NCBI RefSeq assembly: GCF_018531195.1
Contig: NZ_JAHDYS010000006.1
Location: 62,001-126,000, forward strand
Source of the DNA: Pelotalea chapellei
GTDB taxonomy: Bacteria; Desulfobacterota; Desulfuromonadia; Geobacterales; Pseudopelobacteraceae
Length of the DNA stretch: 64,000 nucleotides
Direction of reading: 5' to 3'
Below are positions 27,266-34,603 of the stretch, piece after piece; the stretch's first letter is position 1; the number at the start of each line of letters is the position of its first letter. The position numbers and the translations under genes are program-made. Under the pieces are notes generated by a model. It was not told the DNA's origin. It made no database searches and was given only the letters and a program-made list of their open reading frames with translations.

Positions 27266-27312
27266 GGTTGAATACTACCTTCTCTGTAAGGAGAGTTCAA
27301 AATTAAAATTCA

Positions 27313-27345
27313 AAACCCCCAGGGAGGCTTGCTCCAAGGGGGTTT
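27313..27345 (-). terminator. Terminator after the OFA transporter cassette
   Basis: AAACCCCC/GGGGGTTT arms (27313-27320 and 27338-27345) with an inner GGAG/CTCC pairing. On the minus strand the stem is followed by TTTTGAATTTTAATT. It lies 61 bp beyond the OFA transporter stop and upstream of the lipoate/octanoate transferase gene. Confidence 0.8.
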
Positions 27346-27406
27346 CCTGTTCATGGCAGTAAACAGTGCCGTAGGGCTGTATCAAATGCCGCCGGGGTAT
27401 GACAAC

Positions 27407-28801
27407 TTACTTCCCGGGCAAGGCGGCGTTGCCCGGTGCTAGACCAGCACGCTGGGTCCGGATTGTTTCAGGTTCAAATCCAACAAAAACACGCAGGCCC
27501 AATCGGAATTCCGCCCAAAACTCTCCCCATTGTGAAGGAGTCTTATCTTCAGCGGTAGCCGGCTTGAGTTCAGCCAGGAAGACGGTCATGGCTGCCCCGA
27601 CAAACAGAAGGATGCCCGCAAGCATGAATGACTTGCTTTGACCACCAGGCTGGGCATTGATCATTTCGGAGACTTTACCCATCACGAAGCCACCTACACC
27701 CCATGCTGTGAAAAGAATTCCGTAATTGATGCCGTAGTTTTTGATTCCCCAGTAGTCCTTGCTGAATGAAGGAAACAGAGCAAGGTTAGAGCCATAATTG
27801 AAGCCTATGAACGTAGCAAGCAGTACCAGCAATGCAGCACTGCCGGAACCTACAACAGGGATTGCCGCAAACATCAGCACAGCCTGAAAAGCGAGCATGA
27901 TAAACAGGGTTGCACGGCGACCGATCTTGTCTGAAAGCACACCGGCAACTATCCTTCCGCCGGCATTACCGACAGCCATGATTGCCACAGCAAGAAAAGC
28001 CATGTCGCCCATACTTTTCTTGGCCAAACCAGCCACACTCCCGATTACCATCAGGCCAGCACCAGCACCGATGAAATAGGCAACCCACAGAACATAAAAC
28101 TTGTAGTTGCGCAGCATTTCGCTGGCCGAAGCATTAACTGTCGGCTTGGCAGCGTTAAGCTTTGCTACCGGTCCGGGATCAGATGGTTCAGCAGGAACGT
28201 ATCCGGCCGGAGGATTGACAACCAGGAACGAAAGCCCGCACACAACAATCGTAAAGCCTGCTGCCAGGAAAAGCATTGATTTCTGGATGCCGAAGTTTGC
28301 CAGCAGGAACGAGGAGAGCGGAGCGATGTAGACAGGGGCCAGACCGAAGCCACCTACAACGATTCCTGCGATAAGACCGGTCTTGGCAGGTGAAAACCAT
28401 TTCAGTGAAGGGGGTGTAGCAGCCGAGTAGCCGAATCCGAAACCGGCACCGGCAAGAATTCCAAATCCGATAACCCAGGCAGCATAGCTGTTGTTAAATG
28501 CCATTACCGAGAAACCGCTTCCTACAAGGATGCCGCCGATCAGGGCAGTTTTAGCAGGCCCGATTTTATCCTGGCATTTTCCGGCAATGATCATGGCAAA
28601 TGCAAAGGTCAGACAGCAGACAGCGTAAGGATCATTGACTGATTTGATATCCCACTGGAAGGCACCGGGCCCTCCTTTTTCGATGGAGGCCTTGATGGCT
28701 CCCTTAAAGATGCTCCAGGCATACAGCACGCCCAGTGCCAGGTTGATACCGGTGGCTGCTATTACTACTTGCCACCCTTTATTTTTGACGTCGCTCGACA
28801 T
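27407..28801 (-). CDS. OFA-family major facilitator transporter
   Basis: 464-aa, about 12-TM inner-membrane transporter of the oxalate/formate antiporter (OFA) MFS family. It begins NKGWQVVIAATGINLALGVLY, has the FGFGYSAATPPSLKWF and KTGLIAGIVVGGFG segments, and a family-typical SDKIGRR loop between TM8 and TM9. Substrate is probably a small carboxylate (oxalate, formate, lactate, acetate or similar); the sequence does not decide. The start ATG 28801 has AGGAGG 5 nt upstream; a TTG at 28819 is rejected. A C-terminal hydrophilic tail of about 45 residues is unusual. It starts 14 bp after the 8-TM partner and is the last gene of the sigma-54 cassette. Confidence 0.88.
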   Translation of the reverse strand: MSSDVKNKGWQVVIAATGINLALGVLYAWSIFKGAIKASIEKGGPGAFQWDIKSVNDPYAVCCLTFAFAMIIAGKCQDKIGPAKTALIGGILVGSGFSVMAFNNSYAAWVIGFGILAGAGFGFGYSAATPPSLKWFSPAKTGLIAGIVVGGFGLAPVYIAPLSSFLLANFGIQKSMLFLAAGFTIVVCGLSFLVVNPPAGYVPAEPSDPGPVAKLNAAKPTVNASASEMLRNYKFYVLWVAYFIGAGAGLMVIGSVAGLAKKSMGDMAFLAVAIMAVGNAGGRIVAGVLSDKIGRRATLFIMLAFQAVLMFAAIPVVGSGSAALLVLLATFIGFNYGSNLALFPSFSKDYWGIKNYGINYGILFTAWGVGGFVMGKVSEMINAQPGGQSKSFMLAGILLFVGAAMTVFLAELKPATAEDKTPSQWGEFWAEFRLGLRVFVGFEPETIRTQRAGLAPGNAALPGK

Positions 28802-28815
28802 GACTTCCTCCTTTA

Positions 28816-29865
28816 TCAACCCTTGCGGGCCGTGGCCTTCTTCATCGGGCCATTCATGCGGATCGCGGCAGCAAATTCCATCCAGAAGACAAGGTAGATG
28901 GAGATCATCAGTGACAGTCCAATATTCTGGTTCTCGGCACCAAGCGCTTTTGCCAGAATCGGTGAAGCAAAACCAGCTCCATGGGTGCCTGTCACGCGCT
29001 CCAGCATGTAAAATACCGGCAACGTCAGCAACGTACCTACTACCATGATGGCAATGCCTGTCGGACGCTTGATCCAGTATTTCGGGGAGAAACCGTACAT
29101 GCGCATGAAGATCACGACCCAGATGATCCAGACTGAGTAATCAACGGCTGCATCAGGCAAAGCGAGTTTATTGTTGACGAGTGCTATTTCCAGCACGGTC
29201 ACGAACCCCAAAAGGGTAAACATCCAATTGAACTTTTCATTTGCCTGAGTCTGCCATTTACGGCTGTCAGGAGCCTGCACTTCGGCAGAGGAGTGGTTGT
29301 GTGTGCCAAGGGCAGAAAAGAGAATGGCAAACCAGATTCCGGCATTGTGAAAGAGCAGCGAGGCATGATTGCCTGCAACATTTGCAATACGGGACATGGG
29401 ATCACGGGCAAAGTCACCTGCAATTCTCATCAGGAACAGGTTGGCAATTATAGAACAGCAGACTATGACCGTAAGAGTGAAGATCTTGCGGGGCAATAGA
29501 TAGGGATCGACTTTGTCTGGGAATCCAATGATGAAGGCAAACCAGATCAGGTACATGATCAGCGGAATGCCAAAGCAGATTCCATAGACAGATTTACCAG
29601 CAAAATCGCCGTTCTGGGCATAAATGACATATTTTTCTTTGGCGGCTGGATCTGTGTTGACAGCTTTGACCACATCCTTGGGTACTTTTTTGACGTGGGG
29701 TAACAGACCCATTGCATACCAGCCATGATCGCCCCGGGTCTGGTCAACAACCCAATATTGATCACCCATCATGTCGTCAAGACCGGCAAAAAGCTGCATA
29801 TTGAAGGCGGCACATACTACACAGACTACAAGCAGCAAAATGGCGTTGGAAATTTTCATTGGCAT
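28816..29865 (-). CDS. 8-TM membrane protein of unknown function, partner of the OFA transporter
   Basis: 349-aa protein that I do not recognise. It has a first TM (about 8-28), a roughly 65-residue outside loop rich in Asp/Tyr (GLDDMMGDQYW to KSVYG), then about seven more TM helices near 96, 126, 170, 212, 243, 273 and 318. The loop between TM4 and TM5 is hydrophilic and includes THNHSSAEV. AAGGAG lies 8 nt before ATG. It sits between the 83-aa membrane protein (11 bp) and the OFA transporter (14 bp). Position suggests a subunit or coupling partner of the transporter; that is inference. Confidence 0.75.
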   Translation of the reverse strand: MPMKISNAILLLVVCVVCAAFNMQLFAGLDDMMGDQYWVVDQTRGDHGWYAMGLLPHVKKVPKDVVKAVNTDPAAKEKYVIYAQNGDFAGKSVYGICFGIPLIMYLIWFAFIIGFPDKVDPYLLPRKIFTLTVIVCCSIIANLFLMRIAGDFARDPMSRIANVAGNHASLLFHNAGIWFAILFSALGTHNHSSAEVQAPDSRKWQTQANEKFNWMFTLLGFVTVLEIALVNNKLALPDAAVDYSVWIIWVVIFMRMYGFSPKYWIKRPTGIAIMVVGTLLTLPVFYMLERVTGTHGAGFASPILAKALGAENQNIGLSLMISIYLVFWMEFAAAIRMNGPMKKATARKG

Positions 29866-29876
29866 GGCTGTTCTCC

Positions 29877-30128
29877 TTATTCCTTATGTGTAGTCCAGAA
29901 CATGGACACAGCGTTGGCAGCAAAAAGACCGTAGAGCCACATGGTATTCCATGCCGGTCCAGACCAGTGACTACCGCGACCACCGCCAACAACTCCGGAG
30001 GCAATCACTATTCCAATCATTGCCGTGAAAGCTACCATGGCAACTGCCCGTAGAATTGCGCTGTTCCGCCAGGTATGACGCTCCAGCTCCTCAAGCCTCG
30101 ACAACAGTTCAAGCTCTCTTTCGCTCAT
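29877..30128 (-). CDS. Small 2-TM membrane protein of the OFA cassette
   Basis: 83 aa. The charged N-terminal helix (SERELELLSRLEELERHT) is followed by a hydrophobic segment (AVAMVAFTAMIGIVIASGV), a Gly/Ser/Trp loop and a second segment (TMWLYGLFAANAVSMFW). No family is recognised. AAGGAG lies 5 nt before ATG. The ATG lies inside the last codons of the preceding 40-aa gene (out of frame, 20-bp overlap), and 11 bp separate its end from the 8-TM gene. Likely a small accessory subunit. Confidence 0.7.
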   Translation of the reverse strand: MSERELELLSRLEELERHTWRNSAILRAVAMVAFTAMIGIVIASGVVGGGRGSHWSGPAWNTMWLYGLFAANAVSMFWTTHKE

Positions 30129-30231
30129 CTCTCTTCTCCTTTGCCATTGTAGTAACTATGAACACCATAGCGATAGCCAGTGCTAAAACAACATGAAAAC
30201 CAGTACTTTGCAGGGCCAGATAATAAAACAT
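30109..30231 (-). CDS. 40-aa single-TM small protein of the OFA cassette
   Basis: Short frame MFYYLALQSTGFHVVLALAI... with one hydrophobic helix (about residues 3-28) and a positively charged tail (KEKRDERKRA), so it would sit N-out/C-in. The ribosome site AGAGGTGA lies 5 nt before ATG. The frame overlaps the 83-aa gene by 20 bp, and its own stop is inside that gene, which is a normal translational-coupling arrangement. The strong ribosome site, TM design and position between the 62-aa and 83-aa genes support a real gene despite its size. Confidence 0.6.
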   Translation of the reverse strand: MFYYLALQSTGFHVVLALAIAMVFIVTTMAKEKRDERKRA

Positions 30232-30264
30232 GACAGTCACCTCTTTTTCACGATATTGAATATA

Positions 30265-30453
30265 TTAAAATTGCGGCGCCAATACAGATTCGGGCAAACG
30301 ATCCATCAATTCCTGATACTTGATGCATCCCTCATAACGTCCGTTGCAGAAGCGGATGATCATAGTCACATCATGGAGTGAGATGTAATCGCACCCGACA
30401 TCACAGTAGTCATCTTTTTTCCCGAAAAATGGACATACTTTTATTTTTGTCAT
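30265..30453 (-). CDS. 62-aa Cys-rich protein, first gene of the OFA cassette
   Basis: Soluble protein with five cysteines (C7, C17, C21, C36, C43): KVCPFFGKKDDYCDVGCDYI and FCNGRYEGCIKYQEL. The spacing suggests a zinc or Fe-S site. I recall similar short Cys proteins in Geobacteraceae but know no function. The start is set at ATG 30453, with AGAGGT upstream; a longer in-frame start at 30495 would run into the sigma-54 promoter. Transcription from that promoter would begin about 25 bp upstream, so this is the promoter-proximal gene. Confidence 0.72.
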   Translation of the reverse strand: MTKIKVCPFFGKKDDYCDVGCDYISLHDVTMIIRFCNGRYEGCIKYQELMDRLPESVLAPQF

Positions 30454-30487
30454 TTTCGTTACCTCTAACAGCGTTTGTCTTCGTATA

Positions 30488-30505
30488 CAGCACATGGCGT
30501 GCCAA
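30488..30505 (-). promoter_or_regulatory. Sigma-54 promoter of the OFA cassette
   Basis: On the minus strand, TTGGCACG-CCAT-GTGCTG matches the -24/-12 consensus TGGCAC-N5-TTGC with one mismatch in the -12 box and exact GG/GC spacing. The ATG of the 62-aa gene lies 35 bp downstream. The 330-bp gap 30454-30783 also holds two upstream palindromes, expected for an enhancer-binding activator. Confidence 0.75.
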
Positions 30506-30682
30506 AATGTAAATTCATAAAAAACGCAACAATATCGAATAACTACGTGTCACACACATACATTGCTGTCTTCTTTTTCGCATCCATGCAATTAATCCAG
30601 AGGATTAAAAGGGACTCAAAATAAAATCAAAGAAAGAAGACAAGTAAATTTGACCACGATAAAATCATTGCAAACCAATTAC

Positions 30683-30694
30683 TTACACGTGTAA
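30683..30694. repeat. 12-bp perfect palindrome
   Basis: TTACACGTGTAA lies in the divergent gap between the OFA cassette and the methyltransferase gene. It could be an operator for either; no protein is assigned. Confidence 0.4.
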
Positions 30695-30710
30695 AAAGAA
30701 GTGGAAAATC

Positions 30711-30763
30711 GTTTTGCACAAATGCAAAGCCGTTTTATTGGCAGTTTTGCAAATTTGCAAAAC
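30711..30763. promoter_or_regulatory. Tandem palindromic sites, candidate enhancer
   Basis: A perfect 20-bp palindrome GTTTTGCAAATTTGCAAAAC (30744-30763) and an imperfect copy GTTTTGCACAAATGCAAAGC (30711-30730). The centres are 33 bp apart, about three helical turns, so both face the same side of the DNA. They lie 205-275 bp upstream of the sigma-54 promoter, a usual enhancer distance, and end 20 bp before the methyltransferase ATG, so they could instead control that gene. Confidence 0.6.
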
Positions 30764-30783
30764 CGAAAAAGAAAGGATGGACA

Positions 30784-31356
30784 ATGGAAGCTGACAGAAT
30801 CAAATGGAATAAACGTTTTCTTTCTGAAGATTCTTTTCTCGGAATGGCCCCCTCTCCTTTTCTGCAAAGGAAGATCGAGGACATCAAGCTCCTGACACCG
30901 GGGTTGCATGCCCTGGATATTGCCTGCGGAGAAGGACGTAACAGCATCTTCCTGGCTCAGCATGGTTTTAATGTGACAGGACTGGATATATCTGATGTGG
31001 CTCTTGGCAAAGCGGGTGAGCGGTCAGCGACTGCGGGAATTTCAGCTGATTTCAGGCTGGTTGATCTGGAAAGCTACCGGTTTGAAGGGGAGAGATACGA
31101 TCTTGTAATCAATTTCAATTTCCTGCTGCGGGAGTTGATCCCGGAGGCCTACTCGGCACTGGTGCCGGGAGGTATCTTTCTGCTCGATACAATTCTCGAA
31201 TCTCCGGAAGCCCTTGCCAATCACACCCCCGCCTATCTGCTACGGCGGGGGGAACTTGCTTCCATATTCGATAAACTGGATGGAAAAATACTTTTCATTG
31301 AAGAAGTAACAGAGGGGCAGATGCCCACTGCAAGAGTACTGTTCAAAAAGGTGTAG
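30784..31356 (+). CDS. Class I SAM-dependent methyltransferase
   Basis: 190-aa cytoplasmic methyltransferase. SAM-binding motif I is LDIACGEGRNS (near residue 44), followed by VTGLDIS (motif II) and FRLVDLESYRF, with LVPGGIFLLDTI as motif post-III. The layout resembles the TehB/UbiE-like group that methylates small molecules. Substrate is unknown. AAAGGATGG precedes the ATG. The palindromes at 30711-30763 end 20 bp upstream and may include an operator for this gene. Confidence 0.85.
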   Translation: MEADRIKWNKRFLSEDSFLGMAPSPFLQRKIEDIKLLTPGLHALDIACGEGRNSIFLAQHGFNVTGLDISDVALGKAGERSATAGISADFRLVDLESYRFEGERYDLVINFNFLLRELIPEAYSALVPGGIFLLDTILESPEALANHTPAYLLRRGELASIFDKLDGKILFIEEVTEGQMPTARVLFKKV

Positions 31357-31461
31357 GACCTGCAACCTTATCTATCTTAACGAACGCATCGGGGCCGGAA
31401 ATAGTCGCTATAAGTTCTTGCACAACAACGGTCTAGGGGTTCAGAATAAATCCATGGCTCC

Positions 31462-31475
31462 TTGATTTAAATCAA
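31462..31475 (+). promoter_or_regulatory. FNR-type box
   Basis: TTGATTTAAATCAA is a perfect match to the FNR/ANR consensus TTGAT-N4-ATCAA and a perfect palindrome. A possible -10 (TTATAG, 31492-31497) lies about 20 bp downstream, and the 97-aa gene starts at 31518, so the box is where a class II FNR-like activator would sit (roughly -36 to -42). Confidence 0.65.
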
Positions 31476-31517
31476 TAGAAAAATGGTATTGTTATAGCGG
31501 TTACGGAGGAATCGATC

Positions 31518-31811
31518 ATGCTTTTTAAGAGAACCGTTCTGACAAAGATTCTATCCACCGGCATGAAAGCGGAATTCGCCATCGTCAAGGAAGCAGGGAT
31601 TTATCATGCCGCGCTGTATGTCAGTGGACGCTTTATTCCGGGCCCTCCCCTGCCTGAACCGCTCAATCCTCCAAAGGATGATCTTACCCACTGGATGGGC
31701 AACCGCCCTGGCGTTGGATTGACCGACGAAGAGGCGGAAAGGATACTACGCGAAGTTGAGCTGGAAAATTCCGTGTTGCAGCATATTAGAAAGCTTGATG
31801 AATCATCATAG
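31518..31811 (+). CDS. Small protein of unknown function behind an FNR box
   Basis: 97 aa, soluble, no family recognised. It has a beta-rich start (FAIVKEAGIYHAALYVSGRF), a Pro-rich centre (GPPLPEPLNPPKDD) and a C-terminal amphipathic helix (DEEAERILREVELENSVLQ). GGAGGA lies 6 nt before ATG. Its end overlaps the convergent transglutaminase gene by 6 bp. The upstream FNR-type palindrome suggests oxygen- or redox-dependent expression. I cannot propose a function. Confidence 0.65.
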   Translation: MLFKRTVLTKILSTGMKAEFAIVKEAGIYHAALYVSGRFIPGPPLPEPLNPPKDDLTHWMGNRPGVGLTDEEAERILREVELENSVLQHIRKLDESS

Positions 31812-33734
31812 CTGGGATGAAAAACCTTCCCGGATCAACCGTTTCAGTCTGCAGAGTTCACTGCTGGTGAATTGACGGTCCCGATACACCGCGCCGGCAT
31901 AGATACGTACGAACTCCCTCACCTTTTCATTTCCGCTTTCAGCTGCTATTTCGAACAGACCCTGCCGATTCCCTCTGTTAACCGTAATTACTGTATCCCG
32001 CTTCATCCTGCGGTAAAATCTGCGCAAGAGACGCTCTTGGGGCGACAACAGCAATCGGTGACGGTTTTTGATCAGCAGCCAGACAACGACCATCATGCAT
32101 GAGAACAACGCTGGTTTGATTGATGCCCTAAGAATTTGTTTCCAAGAAACCAACTGCAGCCTTTTTCCTGCAGACTGGGCAACATTCACCTGACGTTCGA
32201 AATCATAGGTGATTACCGAGCGATTCCAGGCATGATCAAAAGAGTCGATTGCCAGGCGCAGGCGCAGGCCGAGACTCCGCTTCCGTGAATCGTTCCAAAC
32301 TCCCCCTGCATTGACCGCCAAACTGCTTGGATCGACGCGCACCCAGCCTCTGCCTGTCAGAAAAACCTCAACCCATGCGTGGGCCATCTGTTCAGTAACC
32401 AGGTAATACCCGCCCAACTCGTTATATTCTCCACCGAGGTAGCCGCCAACAAGTCGTGTCGGGATACCGGCAGCACGGGCAACGATGGCAAAGGAAGAGG
32501 CAAAGAACTCGCAGTGCCCCTGTCGTGTCTCGAACAGGAACTGTTCAATGGCATGGTCACCGGTAGGCAGTCCTTGCAATGAATAGCGAAAATTGCCTTT
32601 GCGAAAATAATCTTCAAGCAGCTGAACCCTCTCCGCATCACTGCCGCCGCGCTGACGTATGCCTTCTCCTAACGATCTGAGACGAGCAGGAATGGTTTCA
32701 GGCAGTCGAAGGTAAAAAGAGCGGTCCACCTTTGTGACCACAGGCAGAATTCCTGCGGTTGAAGACTCTGCAGAATAACTCTGGCGTCGTCCGCTGAGGC
32801 CTGGCATTTCAAATATTCCATCAGGATAACGCCTGGACCTGAGAAAGGTGATATCAGCCGGTGAATCCAACGCGAGCAGAAATCGTGAACGCCCCGGCTC
32901 TGGAAAAATAATTTGAGAGATGCGCGGGGAGCCGTACCTGATCACTTCCGCCGGCACAGCAGGATCGCGTACCCAACGATTGCCGACCAGCTGATTGAAA
33001 ACCGTGCCACGCCAGTACAGCTGTTGCTGGGGCTGCCGTGGCAGTTCTGCACGGAATGCAAGGGTGGCAGATTCTCCGACTGAACTGCTACCTCCAGGTT
33101 CGACCTTATCAGTAAAACCGCTGCTGCGGCTGATCGGTACGGACATAACATTCCATAACGGGATCTGGGTGCGCGGAAGTATTGGGAAAAAGAAGACCAG
33201 CAAGGGGAGTGAGACCAGCGGCATGATCACCCCGGCGGCGAGCACACGGCGCAGGTCCTGCCGGGCCAGCACCATCTGGCTGTCATGGGCGTGGAAAGTC
33301 AGCATCACCAGGGAAAGGGCAATCAGCAACAGCAGCGAAGCCAGGTACACGAGAAAAAGCGGGCTAAGATCAAAAAGCGAGGAAGATGCCAGGCAGAATA
33401 GGGAAAGTGCATACATCTGCAGATAGTTACGCCCGTTTTTCTCCCCCACCAGCCGTACTGTCAGCATTACTGCCAGCATGCTGACAACTGGTTGCACCGC
33501 ATTGGATCGATTGAACTGAAAGGCATAGTAAAGAAACAGCGGGATCGTGGATGAAGTCAGGATCCAGTTTTTCAGCGACCAGGCACCCCGACGGTCCTGC
33601 CAAAAAGCAGCAAGCAAACCACCAACAAGCAGCAGGCGCGGCAGAGTAGCGAGCCAGGGAAAGAGCGGTAGTATGCCGCACAGCGCAATGGCATAGGAAA
33701 GAATGGCAATTATGCCGGAAATGGAACGGATCAT
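31806..33734 (-). CDS. Transglutaminase-like membrane protein (TgpA type)
   Basis: 642-aa inner-membrane protein. The N-terminal DUF3488 region has five to six TM helices in residues 1-185. A periplasmic transglutaminase-like domain lies around residues 330-480, with Cys in QGHCEFFASSF, His in MAHAWVEVF and Asp in RVDPSSL as the catalytic triad. A further TM is near 545, and the C-terminal cytosolic tail resembles DUF4129. TgpA homologues accompany MoxR and DUF58 proteins, as here. ATG overlaps the DUF58 stop by 4 bp. Role in periplasmic protein processing is inferred. Confidence 0.9.
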   Translation of the reverse strand: MIRSISGIIAILSYAIALCGILPLFPWLATLPRLLLVGGLLAAFWQDRRGAWSLKNWILTSSTIPLFLYYAFQFNRSNAVQPVVSMLAVMLTVRLVGEKNGRNYLQMYALSLFCLASSSLFDLSPLFLVYLASLLLLIALSLVMLTFHAHDSQMVLARQDLRRVLAAGVIMPLVSLPLLVFFFPILPRTQIPLWNVMSVPISRSSGFTDKVEPGGSSSVGESATLAFRAELPRQPQQQLYWRGTVFNQLVGNRWVRDPAVPAEVIRYGSPRISQIIFPEPGRSRFLLALDSPADITFLRSRRYPDGIFEMPGLSGRRQSYSAESSTAGILPVVTKVDRSFYLRLPETIPARLRSLGEGIRQRGGSDAERVQLLEDYFRKGNFRYSLQGLPTGDHAIEQFLFETRQGHCEFFASSFAIVARAAGIPTRLVGGYLGGEYNELGGYYLVTEQMAHAWVEVFLTGRGWVRVDPSSLAVNAGGVWNDSRKRSLGLRLRLAIDSFDHAWNRSVITYDFERQVNVAQSAGKRLQLVSWKQILRASIKPALFSCMMVVVWLLIKNRHRLLLSPQERLLRRFYRRMKRDTVITVNRGNRQGLFEIAAESGNEKVREFVRIYAGAVYRDRQFTSSELCRLKRLIREGFSSQL

Positions 33735-34603
33735 CGGCTCTGCTCACCATAGAGTGCCAATGCCGTCAGCAGGCGCAGACCGTAATGGTGTCCGGCTTCA
33801 GCAGGGAATATATCCGTTTCCAGCCGGAGACCTACCGGGCGCATTGAACACCAGTGTTTAATCAGCCAGGCCGCATGGGATATGCGCTCCTCCAGCGTCT
33901 GACCAGGCATGTCTGCAAGACTGATGACCACTGGAGAAGCCGCCTGCCGGCCGAATTCCTTGACCAGCAACTCATCTCCACGTGCGGATAGTTTCCAGTG
34001 AATCATGCGCAGCGGCTCGCGTCCGGAATAATCTGCAATACCCTCAATTTCTCCATCAAGGCCGCGCGACTGACGAAAAGCTGACCCTGAACGCACTGGC
34101 TCACTCCCCTCTCCCCGGGCTCCACATCTGATCAGTTGCGGAAAAACCAAAAACTCAGTATCGAGGTCATAGCTCAAGTAACGATTGAAGAAATTTACCG
34201 GAAATACAGAACTGACCATTACTTTACCGACTTTAGTTCGCCCTCGAGCATCAAAGACGGCACGAATGACACATTCCACTGTTTTTGATGATGGTATGAC
34301 CGGGAACGTAATGCCCTTGCTGCCTTCACAACGGACACTGATGAGAAAAGAAGGCAGGAGACGCTTGGCGTTATGCAGCCGCAACCGGAGAAGGACCGGC
34401 GTGCCGGCGTATATTTCGGAGGGTGGAATAACTTCAGGGGACAGTTTCTGGAGGTTGTACATGCCCGCAAGGCCCGTGACGCACATGAAGGCCAGAAGCC
34501 CAGAGACAACAAGAAAAAGAAGATTGTTTCCAGTATTGACGGCTGAGAAGCCGAGCAGCAGGGTAATCAGAATATAGAACGTCCCGGCCTTGCTGATTCT
34601 CAG
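33731..34603 (-). CDS. DUF58 (VWA-like) membrane protein with probable non-AUG start
   Basis: DUF58 protein coupled to moxR and tgpA. The conserved N terminus of the family, a two-helix membrane anchor (RISKAGTFYILITLLLGFSA and NTGNNLLFLVVSGLLAFM), is encoded in frame between 34600 and 34486. That stretch and the preceding 50 bp contain no ATG, GTG or TTG. The likely start is CTG at 34603, which overlaps the moxR stop as CTGA and gives 290 aa. The first ATG (34486) would cut the anchor and give 251 aa. The core then has the DUF58 box with GREPLRMIHWKLSARGDELLV. Confidence 0.8.
   Translation of the reverse strand: MRISKAGTFYILITLLLGFSAVNTGNNLLFLVVSGLLAFMCVTGLAGMYNLQKLSPEVIPPSEIYAGTPVLLRLRLHNAKRLLPSFLISVRCEGSKGITFPVIPSSKTVECVIRAVFDARGRTKVGKVMVSSVFPVNFFNRYLSYDLDTEFLVFPQLIRCGARGEGSEPVRSGSAFRQSRGLDGEIEGIADYSGREPLRMIHWKLSARGDELLVKEFGRQAASPVVISLADMPGQTLEERISHAAWLIKHWCSMRPVGLRLETDIFPAEAGHHYGLRLLTALALYGEQSR

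Noticed and set aside
34486-34600. Taking the ATG at 34486 as the real DUF58 start
   Set aside because: It would drop the conserved two-helix anchor that is encoded in frame just upstream; kept only as an alternative.
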